Assembly: GCA_904398675.1 (NCBI GenBank)
Contig: CAJFPI010000192.1
Span: 1-22,355 of the forward strand
Source of the DNA: an uncultured Oscillospiraceae bacterium
GTDB taxonomy: Bacteria > Bacillota > Clostridia > Oscillospirales > Oscillospiraceae
DNA: 22,355 bases
Reading direction: 5' to 3'
Below the pieces are notes generated by a model, which saw only the letters and a list, made by a program, of their open reading frames with translations, ran no database searches and was not told the DNA's origin. The position numbers and the translations under genes are program-made. Positions 11,888 to 19,628 of this stretch are shown one piece after another. Position 1 is the stretch's first letter. The number at the start of each line of letters is the position of its first letter.

Positions 11888-14230
11888 GTGGCAAAGGGAC
11901 CCAAAAGGAAGGAAGAGAATGCCCGCCGGGCCAGTCAGACCATTCAGCGGCGGACGGTGTGGGTGATGCTGGTGTTTGGCGTGGCCTGTTTCAGCGCGCT
12001 GTTCATCAAGCTCTATAACCTGCAGATTACCCAGCATGAGAGCCTGGAGGAGCGGGCGGTGAACCAGCAGACTCTCAGCACCACGGTGACTGCCTCCCGC
12101 GGTACCATCTATGATAAAAACGGCGTCACACTGGCCAGCTCTGCCTCTGCAGACACCATCTTCATCTCCCCGCTGGAGATCGCCGACCAGTCGGCCAAGG
12201 AGGACGAAAAGACCGGCGACAAGGCCACCATTCTCAAAAACCAGTATGAGGAATATGTAGCCCGGGGACTGGCCCGCATTCTGGGGATCGAGGAGGAGAC
12301 CATCCTCAAATATATGGAGAAGACCTACTCTCAGTATGAGATTTTGGTACGGAAGGCGGAGAAGGACGTGGCCGACGAGGTCCGCCGCTTTATCAACGGC
12401 GAGATCGACGACCAGGGCAACGAGGTGCCGGAGGATGACCGGGTGACGCTGCGGGGCATCTACCTCTCGGCGGATTCCAAGCGCTACTACCCCTACTCCA
12501 CTCTGGCGGCCCATGTGATCGGATTCGTCAATGCGGAAAACACGGGCGCCTACGGCACCGAGGCCCTCTACAACGACGAGCTGGAGGGGACCACGGGCTT
12601 TACCGTCTCGGCAAAGGACGTAAATGAACGGCCGCTTCTCTACCAGTATGAGCAGTATTACGACGCAGAGGACGGAAACGACGTCTACCTTACCATCGAC
12701 TCCACCATCCAGTATGCCCTGGAGCGGGGGCTGGAGGAGGCGGTGCTGAAGTACGACGTGAAAAACGGCGGAACAGCCATCTGCCTGGATGTGACCTCCG
12801 GCGCCATTCTGGGCATGGCGTCCTACCCCACCTACGACCTCAACAACTACTCCGACATCTACAGCGAGCTTTTGCAGCAGCAGCTGTCCCTGGCCTCGGA
12901 GGAGGACTACGACGGCACGCTGCAGCAGCTGCAGTACCTCCAGTGGCGCAACAAGTGCATCAACGACACCTATGAGCCCGGCTCCACCTTCAAGATTTTG
13001 ACGCTGGCCATGGCCCTGGAGGAGGGGGCGGCCACCACCGCCAGCACCTACGACTGCCAGGGCTATCTGATGGTGCCGGGATGGAGCCTCCCCATCCACT
13101 GCGACAAGCGCACCGGCCACGGCCACCAGACCCTGGCGGAGGCCACGGCCAACTCCTGCAACCCCGCCTTTATGACCATGGCCTTTGCCCTGGGCGGCGA
13201 CACGTTCTATTCCTATCTAGAGGCCTTCGGCCTGCGGGACTATACCGGTGTGGACCTTCAGGGTGAGCAGCTGGGGCTGGCGGCGGAAAAGGATGACTTC
13301 GGCATTGTGGATCTGGCCACCTACTCCTTTGGCCAGAACTTCACCGTGACGCCGCTGCAGCTGATCGCCGCCCAGGCGGCCTGCGTCAACGGCGGCTACC
13401 TCTATACCCCCTATGTGGTGGAGAAGGTGGTGGACAGCAACGGCAACGTGGTCAGCCAGCACGACTCCACGCCGGTGCGCCAGGTGATCAGCGAGGAGAC
13501 CAGCAAGACCGTCTGTGAAATCCTGCAGAATGTGGTTGACAACGGCACCGGCCGCAACGGCGCCGTAGCCGGCTACCGGGTGGGCGGCAAGACCGGAACC
13601 GCCGAAAAGAGCGGTAGCGAGGATGTTGTGGTCTCCTTTGTGTGCTTTGCCCCGGCAGATGATCCCCAGATCATGATTTTGATGACGCTGGACAGCCCGG
13701 GCCGCGACACCGGCACCTATGTCTCCGGCGGCCAGATGGTGGCGCCTGTCACCAGCGCGATCCTGGAGGACGTCCTGCCCTATCTCGGCATCTCCCCGGA
13801 ATACAGCGCCGAGGAAGTGGTGGGCGCGGACGCCACAGTTCCCAATGTGGTGGGGATGACCCGGGAGCAGGCGGTGTCCCGCCTGGAGGAATACGGATTC
13901 AGCAAGTACCGGGTGGAAGGTGACGGGGAGACCGTTACGGACCAGACGCCGCTGGGCGGCGCCATTGTGCCGGGCAACGCGGAGATCATTCTCTACATGG
14001 GAGAGGAAAAACCCACGGATCCCTGCGTGGTTCCCAATGTGGTGGGGCTCTCCGCCTCCCGGGCCAATGAGGCGCTCAGCGACGCGGGCCTGATCATGAA
14101 GGTGACGGGCAATACCGACTCTGCCAGCAGCACCGTGATCGCCATGAGCCAGTCGGTGGAGGCGGGTACGGAGCTGGCGGCGGGCAGCGTGGTGGAGGTC
14201 CGCTTTGGCGACACCTCCATTGTGGACTGA
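11888..14230 (+). CDS. Class B penicillin-binding protein with two PASTA domains (FtsI / SpoVD type)
   Basis: A septal DD-transpeptidase that crosslinks peptidoglycan made by FtsW; in Clostridia the dcw copy may serve vegetative division or spore cortex (SpoVD). The 780-residue protein has a basic cytoplasmic tail, a membrane anchor (about 23-42), the class B dimerisation region starting ASRGTIYDKNG (69-79), and the transpeptidase domain with STFK (366-369, catalytic serine), SCN (423-425) and KTG (568-570). Two PASTA repeats follow at about 649-706 and 712-775, each beginning VPNVVG. The GTG at 11888 is chosen because AAGGAGG (11873-11879) lies 8 bases upstream; earlier in-frame ATGs (11813) overlap the leader hairpins. 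The SxN and KTG motifs are intact, so the enzyme should be active. FtsI versus SpoVD cannot be settled from sequence alone. Confidence 0.93.
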   Translation: MAKGPKRKEENARRASQTIQRRTVWVMLVFGVACFSALFIKLYNLQITQHESLEERAVNQQTLSTTVTASRGTIYDKNGVTLASSASADTIFISPLEIADQSAKEDEKTGDKATILKNQYEEYVARGLARILGIEEETILKYMEKTYSQYEILVRKAEKDVADEVRRFINGEIDDQGNEVPEDDRVTLRGIYLSADSKRYYPYSTLAAHVIGFVNAENTGAYGTEALYNDELEGTTGFTVSAKDVNERPLLYQYEQYYDAEDGNDVYLTIDSTIQYALERGLEEAVLKYDVKNGGTAICLDVTSGAILGMASYPTYDLNNYSDIYSELLQQQLSLASEEDYDGTLQQLQYLQWRNKCINDTYEPGSTFKILTLAMALEEGAATTASTYDCQGYLMVPGWSLPIHCDKRTGHGHQTLAEATANSCNPAFMTMAFALGGDTFYSYLEAFGLRDYTGVDLQGEQLGLAAEKDDFGIVDLATYSFGQNFTVTPLQLIAAQAACVNGGYLYTPYVVEKVVDSNGNVVSQHDSTPVRQVISEETSKTVCEILQNVVDNGTGRNGAVAGYRVGGKTGTAEKSGSEDVVVSFVCFAPADDPQIMILMTLDSPGRDTGTYVSGGQMVAPVTSAILEDVLPYLGISPEYSAEEVVGADATVPNVVGMTREQAVSRLEEYGFSKYRVEGDGETVTDQTPLGGAIVPGNAEIILYMGEEKPTDPCVVPNVVGLSASRANEALSDAGLIMKVTGNTDSASSTVIAMSQSVEAGTELAAGSVVEVRFGDTSIVD

Positions 14231-14341
14231 CCGGCGGCAAATCGGCCCCCGGCGGACTAAAGAACAGGGAAGTGTCATATACTCCCTATACAGGCGGCGC
14301 TCCGGCGGGGGCGGCGCCGGCGGACGAAAGAGGGTTGTAAC

Positions 14342-15796
14342 ATGCAGCTGAAGGAACTGTGCAGCGGCCTTGCTATTTTAAAAACCAGCGTGGATCTGGG
14401 CATGGAGGTGACAGGTGTCTCCTATGACTCCCGCACCGTGGAGCCCGGGGAGCTCTTTGTGGCCATGCCGGGCTATGAGACCGACGGGCACCGCTTTATC
14501 TCTGCGGCTATGAAAAAGGGGGCGCTCTGTGTCCTGTGTGAGCGTCCCCCGGAGGACGGCACGCCTTATATCCAGGTGGACGACAGCCGCCGGGCGCTGG
14601 CGGTGATCGGGGCCAACTACTTCCACCACCCCGCCCGGGAGATGACCATGGTGGGCGTCACAGGCACCAACGGGAAAACCAGCACCACCTATTTGCTGAA
14701 GGGCGTGCTGGAGCAGGCGGCGGGGGCCAAGGTGGGCCTCATCGGCACCAACCAGAACATGATCGGCAGCCAGGTTCTCCACACCGAGCGCACCACACCG
14801 GAGTCCTTTGAGCTGCAGCGCCTCTTCCGGCAGATGGCGGACGCGGGGTGCACCCATGTGGTGATGGAGGTATCCTCCCACGCCCTGGTGCTGGACCGGG
14901 TGTACGGCGTACCCTTTGCCGTGGGGATTTTCACCAATCTCACCCAGGACCACCTGGATTTTCACAAGACCATGGAGGCCTACTGCGACGCCAAGGCCAT
15001 TCTGTTCCAAAATTGTGCTGTGGGCGTCTACAACGCTGATGACCCCTGGAGCGGCCGCCTGCTGCAGTCGGCCGGGTGCCGCCGGGTGTCCTTTGGGGAG
15101 CGTTCCGGGGATCTCCGGGCGGAAAACATCCGGCTCTCCGCTGGGGGCGTGGCCTTTGATGCGGTGGAAAATGGCAGCCGCGTAAAAATAGAGGTTGCCA
15201 TACCCGGGGAATTTATGGTATATAATACCCTTGGTGTCCTGGCAGCTGCCCAGGTCCTGGGGGTGCCGCTGCGGGACAGCGCCCGTGTGCTGCGCGCCGC
15301 CCCCCATGTGAAGGGGCGGGTGGAGCCGGTCCCCACCGACGGGGACTACACCATTCTGATCGACTACGCCCACACGCCGGACGCGCTGGAAAATGTGCTT
15401 AAGGCGGTTCGCGGCTTTGCAAAAGGCCGGGTGGTGGCCCTCTTCGGCTGCGGCGGCGACCGGGACCGGACCAAGCGGCCCAAGATGGGCCGCATCGGCG
15501 CGGCGCTGTCGGACTTTGCCATCATTACCTCGGATAACCCCCGCACGGAGGACCCCGCTGCCATCATCGCCGACATCCTGCCGGGCGTGCAGGAGACGGG
15601 GACGCCCTATGCGGTGGTGGAAAACCGGGTGGAGGCCATCCATTATGCCATTGACCACGCCCTGCCGGGAGACGTCATCGTCCTGTGCGGCAAGGGCCAC
15701 GAGGATTACCAGGAGATCAACCATCAAAAGCACCACCTCGACGAGCGGGAGGTGGTGGCGGAGTACCTGGCCCTGCGCCGCCGGAAAAACGGATAA
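14342..15796 (+). CDS. murE: UDP-MurNAc-L-Ala-D-Glu:meso-diaminopimelate ligase
   Basis: MurE adds the third amino acid of the stem peptide to UDP-MurNAc-L-Ala-D-Glu in the cytoplasm with ATP. The 484-residue protein shows the P-loop GVTGTNGKTST (105-115), TTPES (151-155) and EVSSHAL (176-182) for UDP-substrate binding, the carbamylated-lysine site in YCDAKAI (K218), DYAHTPDAL (341-349) and GCGGDRDRTKRPKMG (369-383). The motif DNPR (398-401) marks meso-diaminopimelate specificity, so the wall is predicted to be DAP-type. AGAGGG 8 bases upstream supports ATG 14342. The 111-base gap before it contains TATACT (14278-14283) without a good -35. Confidence 0.97.
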   Translation: MQLKELCSGLAILKTSVDLGMEVTGVSYDSRTVEPGELFVAMPGYETDGHRFISAAMKKGALCVLCERPPEDGTPYIQVDDSRRALAVIGANYFHHPAREMTMVGVTGTNGKTSTTYLLKGVLEQAAGAKVGLIGTNQNMIGSQVLHTERTTPESFELQRLFRQMADAGCTHVVMEVSSHALVLDRVYGVPFAVGIFTNLTQDHLDFHKTMEAYCDAKAILFQNCAVGVYNADDPWSGRLLQSAGCRRVSFGERSGDLRAENIRLSAGGVAFDAVENGSRVKIEVAIPGEFMVYNTLGVLAAAQVLGVPLRDSARVLRAAPHVKGRVEPVPTDGDYTILIDYAHTPDALENVLKAVRGFAKGRVVALFGCGGDRDRTKRPKMGRIGAALSDFAIITSDNPRTEDPAAIIADILPGVQETGTPYAVVENRVEAIHYAIDHALPGDVIVLCGKGHEDYQEINHQKHHLDEREVVAEYLALRRRKNG

Positions 15797-15835
15797 CGAA
15801 AGAGCCCGTATGCGCGGGCAAGAGGGAGAACTACT

Positions 15836-16828
15836 ATGGATATGATACTCGCCTGTCTCATCAGCTTTGCCGTCACCGCCCTGGTGGGCGGCAAGGGGAT
15901 CCTTCCTGCCCTGCGCCGCATGAAGGCCGGCCAGAGCATCCGGGAGGACGGACCCAAGTGGCACGCCGGTAAGGCCGGCACCCCCACCATGGGCGGGCTG
16001 ATGTTCATTCTCGGCATCGGCACGGCAGTTGTAGCGGTGGGGTGGAGAGAGATGATGGCTGGAAACTTCATCCATCTCTATGTCTACCTGTTCGCCCTGG
16101 TGTTCGGCGCCATCGGTTTCTTTGACGACTATCAGAAGGTCCGGCACCACCAGAACCTGGGCCTGACCGCCATGCAGAAATTTCTGCTCCAGGTGGCGGC
16201 TGCCATCGCCTTCCTGGCCCTGATGCGGCTGGAGGGCATGCTGACGCCGGACCTCTACATCCCCTTCTTAAATATCTCCGTCCACATCAGCTGGCCGGTC
16301 TATCTGGTTTTTGCCGCCTTTGTGATCGTCGGCACGGTGAACGCGGTGAACATCACCGACGGGCTGGACGGCCTGGCCACGGCGGTGACCATCCCTGTGG
16401 CGCTGTTTTTTGTGTCGGTGGCCACCTGGTGGGGCTACCGGCAGCTGGGCATCTTTGCCGGGGCGCTTTTAGGGGGGCTTTTGGCCTTCCTGCTGTTTAA
16501 CTTCCACCCGGCCAAGGTGTTTATGGGAGATACGGGCTCGCTGTTTCTCGGCGGCACCGTGGCGGCTCTGGCCTTCGCCTTCGACATGCCGCTGATCCTG
16601 ATTTTTGTGGGCATCGTCTACATTATAGAGACCCTGTCGGATATCATCCAGGTGGCCTATTTCAAGGCCACCCACGGAAAGCGCATCTTTAAAATGGCGC
16701 CGCTCCACCACCACTTTGAGCTGTGCGGGTGGAGCGAGGTGAAGATCGTGGTGGTTTTCACTGCCGTCTCCGCCGTTTTCTGCGCCCTGGCCTACTTCGG
16801 CGTGATGGGAAGAAATCTGATGGGCTGA
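15836..16828 (+). CDS. mraY: Phospho-N-acetylmuramoyl-pentapeptide transferase
   Basis: MraY attaches phospho-MurNAc-pentapeptide to undecaprenyl phosphate, making lipid I in the membrane. The 330-residue protein has about ten hydrophobic segments and all catalytic elements: GTPTMGG (48-54), the aspartate pair in FFDDYQK (95-101), NITDGLDGLA (172-181), FMGDTGS (229-235) and APLHHHFE (288-295). GAGGGAG precedes ATG 15836. The short gap (39 bases) after murE contains a small GCCCG/CGGGC hairpin (15804-15819). ftsW follows directly; the murD gene that often lies between them is absent. Confidence 0.98.
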   Translation: MDMILACLISFAVTALVGGKGILPALRRMKAGQSIREDGPKWHAGKAGTPTMGGLMFILGIGTAVVAVGWREMMAGNFIHLYVYLFALVFGAIGFFDDYQKVRHHQNLGLTAMQKFLLQVAAAIAFLALMRLEGMLTPDLYIPFLNISVHISWPVYLVFAAFVIVGTVNAVNITDGLDGLATAVTIPVALFFVSVATWWGYRQLGIFAGALLGGLLAFLLFNFHPAKVFMGDTGSLFLGGTVAALAFAFDMPLILIFVGIVYIIETLSDIIQVAYFKATHGKRIFKMAPLHHHFELCGWSEVKIVVVFTAVSAVFCALAYFGVMGRNLMG

Positions 16829-16865
16829 GGCGGCCTTCAAGACTTTTCGGAAAAGGGAGAGTTCC

Positions 16866-18062
16866 ATGACCCAGGAAGAGCGGCGGCAGCGCCAGCGGGA
16901 AAAACGTCATAAGGTGCGGGAGCTGCAGGAGATCGCCAAGGGGCCGGTGGACCTGCCCTTCCTGGTGCTGGTGCTGATGCTGACGGTGATCGGCCTCATC
17001 ATGCTCTTCTCCGCCAGCTTTCCCTCCGCCATGAATGAGTACGGAGATCCCACCTACTATGTCCGCCGCCAGGGGGCCTTCGCCGCCGCCGGCATTGCGG
17101 CCATGCTGGCCATGGGAAAATTCAACTACCAGCGGCTCAGGGGAATCTCCACCATCGCCCTCATCGGCTCCATGGTCCTCCTGGCCTGTGTGCTGGTGCC
17201 GGGGCTGGGGTTCAGCGAGGGCGGGGCCACCCGGTGGCTGCGCCTTTTCCTGGTGGCGGGACCCACCTACCAGCCCTCGGAGGTGGCAAAGCTGGGCATC
17301 ATCATCTATTTTGCCGCCACCATCTCCCAGCGCAAGGACCGGATGCGGACCTTTCGCTACGGGATTCTCCCCTACGCCTGCATCCTGGCGGTGTACGCGG
17401 TGCTGATGCTGATGGAGCCCCACATGTCCGGCTGCATCCTCCTGCTGGGCATCGGGGCGGTGATGATGGTGGTGGGCGGCATGCAGTGGGGCTGGATCGC
17501 CGCGGGCGGCGCTCTGGCCGGCGGCGGGCTGTACATGATGCTCTTCACGGACCTGATGGAGAAGATCGGCTATAACTCCAGCCGCATCCAGACCTGGCGG
17601 GACCCCTGGTGGGACGCCGGCGACAAAAGCTACCAGATGGCCCAGAGCCTCATCGCCATCGGCTCCGGCGGCCTCCTCGGCGTAGGCCTTGGGAAGAGCC
17701 GCCAGAAATTCATGTTCCTCCCCGAGGAGCACAACGACTTTATTTTTGCCATTGTCTGTGAGGAACTGGGCTATATCGGCGCAGGCCTCATTTTAGTTCT
17801 CTTCGCGCTGCTGATCCTCCGGGGCTACTGGATCGCCATCCACGCGAGAGACCGGTTCGGGGCCCTCCTGGTGGTGGGTGTCATCACCCAGATCGGGCTG
17901 CAGACCTTTTTGAACGTGGCGGTGGTGACGGGGCTGATCCCGGCCACCGGCATCTCCCTGCCCTTCTTCAGCTACGGGGGAACCGCGCTGCTGATCCAGC
18001 TCTTTGAGGTGGGCATCGTCCTCAGCGTCTCCAGGCAGATGCCGGCGATGAAGGCGGGATAG
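16866..18062 (+). CDS. ftsW: Septal peptidoglycan polymerase FtsW (SEDS family)
   Basis: FtsW polymerises lipid II into septal glycan strands together with its class B PBP. This 398-residue SEDS protein has a charged cytoplasmic tail (1-28), about ten membrane segments, and the family signatures: GATRWL (120-125), YQPSEVAK (135-142), LPEEHNDFIFAIVCEELG (285-302) with the catalytic aspartate equivalent D291, and GLIPATGISLPFFSYGG (356-372). GGGAGAG precedes ATG 16866. A SpoVE-type sporulation role is possible since the two are close relatives, but position next to mraY and murG favours FtsW. A terminator-like hairpin begins 5 bases after the stop. Confidence 0.95.
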   Translation: MTQEERRQRQREKRHKVRELQEIAKGPVDLPFLVLVLMLTVIGLIMLFSASFPSAMNEYGDPTYYVRRQGAFAAAGIAAMLAMGKFNYQRLRGISTIALIGSMVLLACVLVPGLGFSEGGATRWLRLFLVAGPTYQPSEVAKLGIIIYFAATISQRKDRMRTFRYGILPYACILAVYAVLMLMEPHMSGCILLLGIGAVMMVVGGMQWGWIAAGGALAGGGLYMMLFTDLMEKIGYNSSRIQTWRDPWWDAGDKSYQMAQSLIAIGSGGLLGVGLGKSRQKFMFLPEEHNDFIFAIVCEELGYIGAGLILVLFALLILRGYWIAIHARDRFGALLVVGVITQIGLQTFLNVAVVTGLIPATGISLPFFSYGGTALLIQLFEVGIVLSVSRQMPAMKAG

Positions 18063-18066
18063 CACA

Positions 18067-18103
18067 TCAAAAACGTGCTGAGAGCACGTTTTTGAGGATT
18101 TTT
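18067..18103 (+). terminator. Terminator-like hairpin after ftsW
   Basis: Perfect 13-bp stem TCAAAAACGTGCT (18067-18079) and AGCACGTTTTTGA (18083-18095) with a 3-base loop, followed by GGATTTTTC. A T5 run lies inside the stem and a second one just after it. It would split the dcw cluster into two transcription units. Confidence 0.75.
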
Positions 18104-18266
18104 CAGTTTCCTGCGCGCACTCGCTGCGCTCGCACACTTGGAAACATAAGATTTGGGAATTGTTTGCCGAGCGGTATTTTTCCGACGCGCATGCCGCCGG
18201 AAAAATAGATGGAGCACACTGGGAAACTGCAGGGTATGTTTCCAAGGCGCATGTCCTTGGAACCAT
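18104..18266. repeat. Nested palindromic repeat element between ftsW and murG
   Basis: About 163 bases made of overlapping inverted repeats. Outer arms: CAGTTTCC (18104-18111) with GGAAACTG (18222-18229), and CTTGGAAACATA (18137-18148) with its exact complement TATGTTTCCAAG (18235-18246). Inner hairpins: TATTTTTCCG/CGGAAAAATA (18175-18184/18198-18207) and TTCCAAGG/CCTTGGAA (18240-18247/18255-18262), each with GCGCATG in the loop region, exactly 60 bases apart. No transposase is present. It resembles a MITE-like or REP-like element, but only one copy is visible. Confidence 0.55.
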
Positions 18267-18306
18267 GATGAGAATAAACGAGCACGGAAAAGGCAGATTT
18301 TGATTT

Positions 18307-18390
18307 CCGGCGGCATGGGCTGGCCCCAGATCCGCCGGTCCCCTCCGTCCATGCCGAAGGAGGGGCATTCCGACAGAGAAGAGAGGAGGG
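18307..18390 (+). promoter_or_regulatory. Candidate structured leader of murG with alternative pairings
   Basis: CCGGCGG (18307-18313) pairs with CCGCCGG (18332-18338), while the overlapping CGGCATGG (18311-18318) pairs with CCATGCCG (18349-18356); both cannot form together. CCCCTCC (18340-18346) can pair with GGAGGGG (18359-18365) or, through CCCTCC, with the murG ribosome binding site GGAGGG (18385-18390). It matches no RNA family I know. Confidence 0.35.
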
Positions 18391-18395
18391 CTGCT

Positions 18396-19517
18396 ATGCG
18401 GGTGATTTTTACCTGCGGCGGGACCGCGGGACATGTGAATCCCGCCCTGGCCCTGGCGGGGCTGATTTTGGAGCGCCAGCCGGGGACCCAGGTGCTCTTT
18501 GTGGGGGCCAACCGGGGGATGGAGCGGCGGCTGATCGAAAAGGCCGGCTACCCCTTCCGGGCCATTGAGGTCTCCGGGTTCCACCGCTCCCTCAGCCCTA
18601 AGCAGCTGGCCTACAATCTCATGAGCCTCCACAACTACTTCAAGGCCCCCCACGAGGCAAAAAAGCTGCTCCGGGAGTTTCAGCCGGATCTGGTGGTGGG
18701 GACGGGGGGCTATGCCAGCTACCCCATGATCCGGGCGGCGGCAGACCAGGGGATCCCCACGGCCATCCACGAGTCCAACGCCATCCCGGGGCTGACCACA
18801 AAGCTCCTGGAGCCCTATGCCGACGTGATCATGGTGGGCCTTGAGGATTGCCGCAGCAGCTACCATCACCCGGAGAAGGTCCATGTCACCGGTACGCCGG
18901 TGCGGGGGGATTTTTTCGCGCTCACCCGGGAGCAGGCCAAGGTGCGGATGGGCATGGACGAGGGGAAACCCCTGGTTCTCTCCTTCTGGGGCAGCCTCGG
19001 CGCCAAGGTGATGAACCGGCAGATGGCCGACTTTATCACAGAGGAAGTGAAGGCCAGTAAATTCCACCACATCCACGGCGCCGGCTCCTATGGCTACCCC
19101 ATGATCCAGCGGATCCTGCAGGAGCGGGGGGTGGATATGGAGCGGCAGCTGATGGTGGAGATCCGGGAGTATATTTACGACATGGCCCTGGTGATGCGGG
19201 CGGCGGACCTGGTGCTCTGCCGGGCCGGCGCTTCCACCATCAGCGAGCTGACGGCCCTGGGAGTGGCCGCCATCATGGTACCCTCCCCCAATGTGGCCAA
19301 CAACCACCAGGAAAAAAACGCCAGGGTCCTGGCGGACCACGGCGCGGCGCGGATGATCCGGGAGGAGGAGAGCAGCGGCGCGCTGCTGCTGCAGAACACC
19401 ATGGAGATCCTCCAAAACCCGGCGGAGCGCCGGGGGATGGAGGAGCATATGGCGGCCCTAGGGGTGCCGGACGCCAGCGAGCGGATCTATCAGACGGTGA
19501 TGGAGCTGCTGAAGTAG
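18396..19517 (+). CDS. murG: UDP-GlcNAc:lipid I N-acetylglucosaminyltransferase
   Basis: MurG adds GlcNAc to lipid I at the inner face of the membrane, producing lipid II. The 373-residue GT28 protein has two Rossmann-like domains. Signatures are the N-terminal glycine loop CGGTAGHVNPALALA (7-21), GTGGYASYP (102-110), HESNAIPGLTTK (125-136), the second glycine loop FWGSLGAKVMN (197-207) and the UDP-GlcNAc site CRAGASTISEL (275-285). ATG 18396 gives the exact family start (MRVIFTCGGT) with GAGGAGGG 5 bases upstream; the open frame continues upstream to 18153 only through the repeat element. The 333-base gap to ftsW is the largest inside this dcw cluster. Confidence 0.97.
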   Translation: MRVIFTCGGTAGHVNPALALAGLILERQPGTQVLFVGANRGMERRLIEKAGYPFRAIEVSGFHRSLSPKQLAYNLMSLHNYFKAPHEAKKLLREFQPDLVVGTGGYASYPMIRAAADQGIPTAIHESNAIPGLTTKLLEPYADVIMVGLEDCRSSYHHPEKVHVTGTPVRGDFFALTREQAKVRMGMDEGKPLVLSFWGSLGAKVMNRQMADFITEEVKASKFHHIHGAGSYGYPMIQRILQERGVDMERQLMVEIREYIYDMALVMRAADLVLCRAGASTISELTALGVAAIMVPSPNVANNHQEKNARVLADHGAARMIREEESSGALLLQNTMEILQNPAERRGMEEHMAALGVPDASERIYQTVMELLK

Positions 19518-19523
19518 AGTCTG

Positions 19524-19542
19524 CCGCCGCCGCGGGCGGCGG
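19524..19542 (+). other. GC hairpin after murG without T tract
   Basis: CCGCCGCC (19524-19531), loop GCG, GGCGGCGG (19535-19542), 6 bases after the murG stop. There is no T run, so termination would be weak; it may mark a transcript end or pause. Confidence 0.5.
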
Positions 19543-19560
19543 ATTGCGACGCGTTTCCCA

Positions 19561-19590
19561 TAGCAAAAAAAGAGCCTGCCGCATAGAATG
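19561..19590 (+). promoter_or_regulatory. Candidate promoter for murA
   Basis: TAGAAT (19584-19589) lies 17 bases after TAGCAA (19561-19566), a sigma-A promoter with a poor -35. The same bases form GCATAGAATG (19581-19590), identical to the decamer at 829-838, whose CATAnnnT core resembles sporulation sigma -10 elements. Either reading is weak. Confidence 0.35.
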
Positions 19591-19628
19591 ATGTAGTTTT
19601 TGGGAAAATCATCTGCGGAGGGGTTTCT

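Noticed and set aside
14378..16150. A 590-codon minus-strand open frame opposite murE and mraY
   Set aside because: It is a shadow of two clearly identified genes in GC-rich DNA, with histidine-rich low-complexity translation and no start signals.
18103..18395. Short open frames crossing the ftsW-murG gap on both strands
   Set aside because: They translate the palindromic element, have no ribosome binding sites and no family resemblance; the repeated (S/K)xMRxGxIP reading on the minus strand simply reflects the 60-base hairpin repeat.
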